Assembly: GCA_008828725.1 (NCBI GenBank)
Contig: MEHQ01002384.1
Coordinates: 107,585-171,584 of the forward strand
DNA: 64,000 nt
Direction of reading: 5' to 3'
Source of the DNA: Saccharina japonica
Taxonomy: Eukaryota; Sar; Phaeophyceae; Laminariales; Laminariaceae
The notes under the pieces were generated by a model, which was not told the DNA's origin, did not search any database, and was given only the letters and a program-made list of their open reading frames with translations. The position numbers and the translations under genes were made by a program. Positions within the stretch are counted from its first letter, which is position 1. The number at the start of each line of letters is the position of its first letter. Shown piece by piece: positions 63,106 to 64,000 of this stretch.

Positions 63106-64000
63106 CTTATTATTCCATACAGCAGCAGTATAGCAGCAGTAGTAGGAGCGCGTGTAGATGAGACGGCGGGGGGTACCGGTATCATACACGGCCGGCCGTA
63201 CACGGGTGGGTGGGAGGGACGAATGTGCAGGATGCAGATTGAGCGTTCGTTCAGTCCAATGGAGCACGTATACTACAGGCACCACTATTATTGTTGTCCG
63301 TATTTTTCACTTTGTTCCTGGCTTGAAACGCACAACGGACGTTTTTTACTATGATACAGCAGTGCGTCATGTACGTTCTAAATTCGCTGCAACAGTCAGC
63401 GTCCGCCATAAAAAAGACACCTACGAGTACGAGTATCATAATTATCAGGGTTCTTTACGGTGCGGTTTTTCCTATCGGTTCGGTGCGGTTCGGTGCGGTT
63501 AACCGCACCGAACCGCACCGAACCTCGCACAAATCCTTACGTATGCAGCAACTTGATTGTAAACCAGGTACGTACGTATAGGAGCTCTCCGCGCTGGGCA
63601 CATCCACATTTCTTACGTACTGTGTACTGTAGCACACAAAGTACTGACTGTAGTAGCGTCATCCTCCCAAAAGTCAGACTGGCGTTCACATTTAATTTGG
63701 CAAGCTTTGATTGGTTGGCCAACCACTGCTGTACAAAGTACTGTAGTACAGTAGTAGTATTAATAGTTAATAGTACAATGTGCGAGTACTGCTGGATGTA
63801 CATGCTGATGCGCTGCCTGCCGTTGTACTACTACCAGGTACAGTACACAATTGTACAAGTAAACATAAAAACCGTTTGCACCAGTTTGCACTGCTTTATT
63901 ATTATCATAAACAAAAAATTCAAGCGATCATTGCATTTCGGGACAGAGTTGTCTGAACAGTAGTAGTAGTAGTAGTTTTAGCGTGCGTTGGCTCGCCCTA
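63106..64000. other. Right edge, no exon recognised
   Basis: Holds CAG/GTA triplet patches, AGTACTGTAGTACAG-type short palindromes and the perfect palindrome at 63477. Upstream exons of the minus-strand gene should lie beyond the edge. Confidence 0.5.
63477..63524. repeat. Perfect 48-bp palindrome
   Basis: Two 24-nt arms of GGTTCGGTGC-type repeats meet with no spacer at TTAA (63499-63502). It follows CAGGGTTCTTTACGGTGCGG at about 63447, which resembles a hAT left end. Confidence 0.9.

Overview
The window is nuclear DNA of a photosynthetic eukaryote. Genes consist of short GC-rich exons (43 bp to about 1 kb) joined by GT-AG introns of 0.3 to 7 kb, and introns and intergenic DNA are packed with small mobile elements and simple repeats. 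A plastid thylakoid-lumen PsbP-domain gene, an aspartyl-tRNA synthetase of eukaryotic cytosolic type and a plant/alga-like methyltransferase fragment suggest a photosynthetic stramenopile, most likely a brown alga. That placement is inference. No bacterial operon, rRNA or convincing tRNA gene is present.

Layout: 1-4.27 kb has repeats only. At 4.28-12.22 kb (+) is a PsbP-domain lumen protein in six visible exons; the exon encoding the first targeting segment was not identified. At 16.06-19.17 kb (+) are candidate exons of an unrecognised low-complexity protein, interrupted by a 522-N gap. At 19.79-24.57 kb (-) are three phase-compatible exons of a SAM-dependent methyltransferase-like gene that stops before motif I and carries a partial exon duplication. 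At 25.99-31.40 kb (+) is a low-complexity protein with a long RGG/GGR tract. At 32.8-33.8 kb (+) and 34.6 kb (-) are weak exon candidates. At 37.3-52.8 kb (+) is an aspartyl-tRNA synthetase in 14 visible exons, with an N-terminal WHEP domain and an upstream in-frame extension that looks like a mitochondrial presequence; its last exon (class II motif 3) is missing near a 95-N gap. At 54.98-63.1 kb (-) is an unrecognised gene in five phase-0 exons, probably continuing beyond the right edge.

Mobile DNA is the most distinctive part. (1) A 342-bp LTR mini-retrotransposon (TRIM/SMART type) at 62.3 kb, with a second copy at 14.5 kb, both with 4-bp target duplications. (2) A 1.57-kb non-autonomous hAT element at 57.5-59.1 kb with perfect 18-bp inverted ends and an 8-bp target duplication, enclosing an exon-like segment. 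(3) Two abundant dispersed repeat families (called R1 and R2 here) that share a 3' end and terminate in poly-C, several of them just upstream of 3' splice sites. (4) Several MITE families with TA or TTAA-like ends, one insertion validated by its empty site. (5) A dispersed repeat (R4) that preserves a micro-ORF reading M-S-F-D-E-I-L-(D/E)-L-T-A.

Names R1 to R8 are local: R1 long C-tailed repeat; R2 short C-tailed repeat; R3 A-rich-ended repeat; R4 micro-ORF repeat; R5 about 90-bp TTAA-ended MITE; R6 about 175-bp TA MITE; R7 about 107-bp MITE; R8 AGATCATCT-rich repeat.
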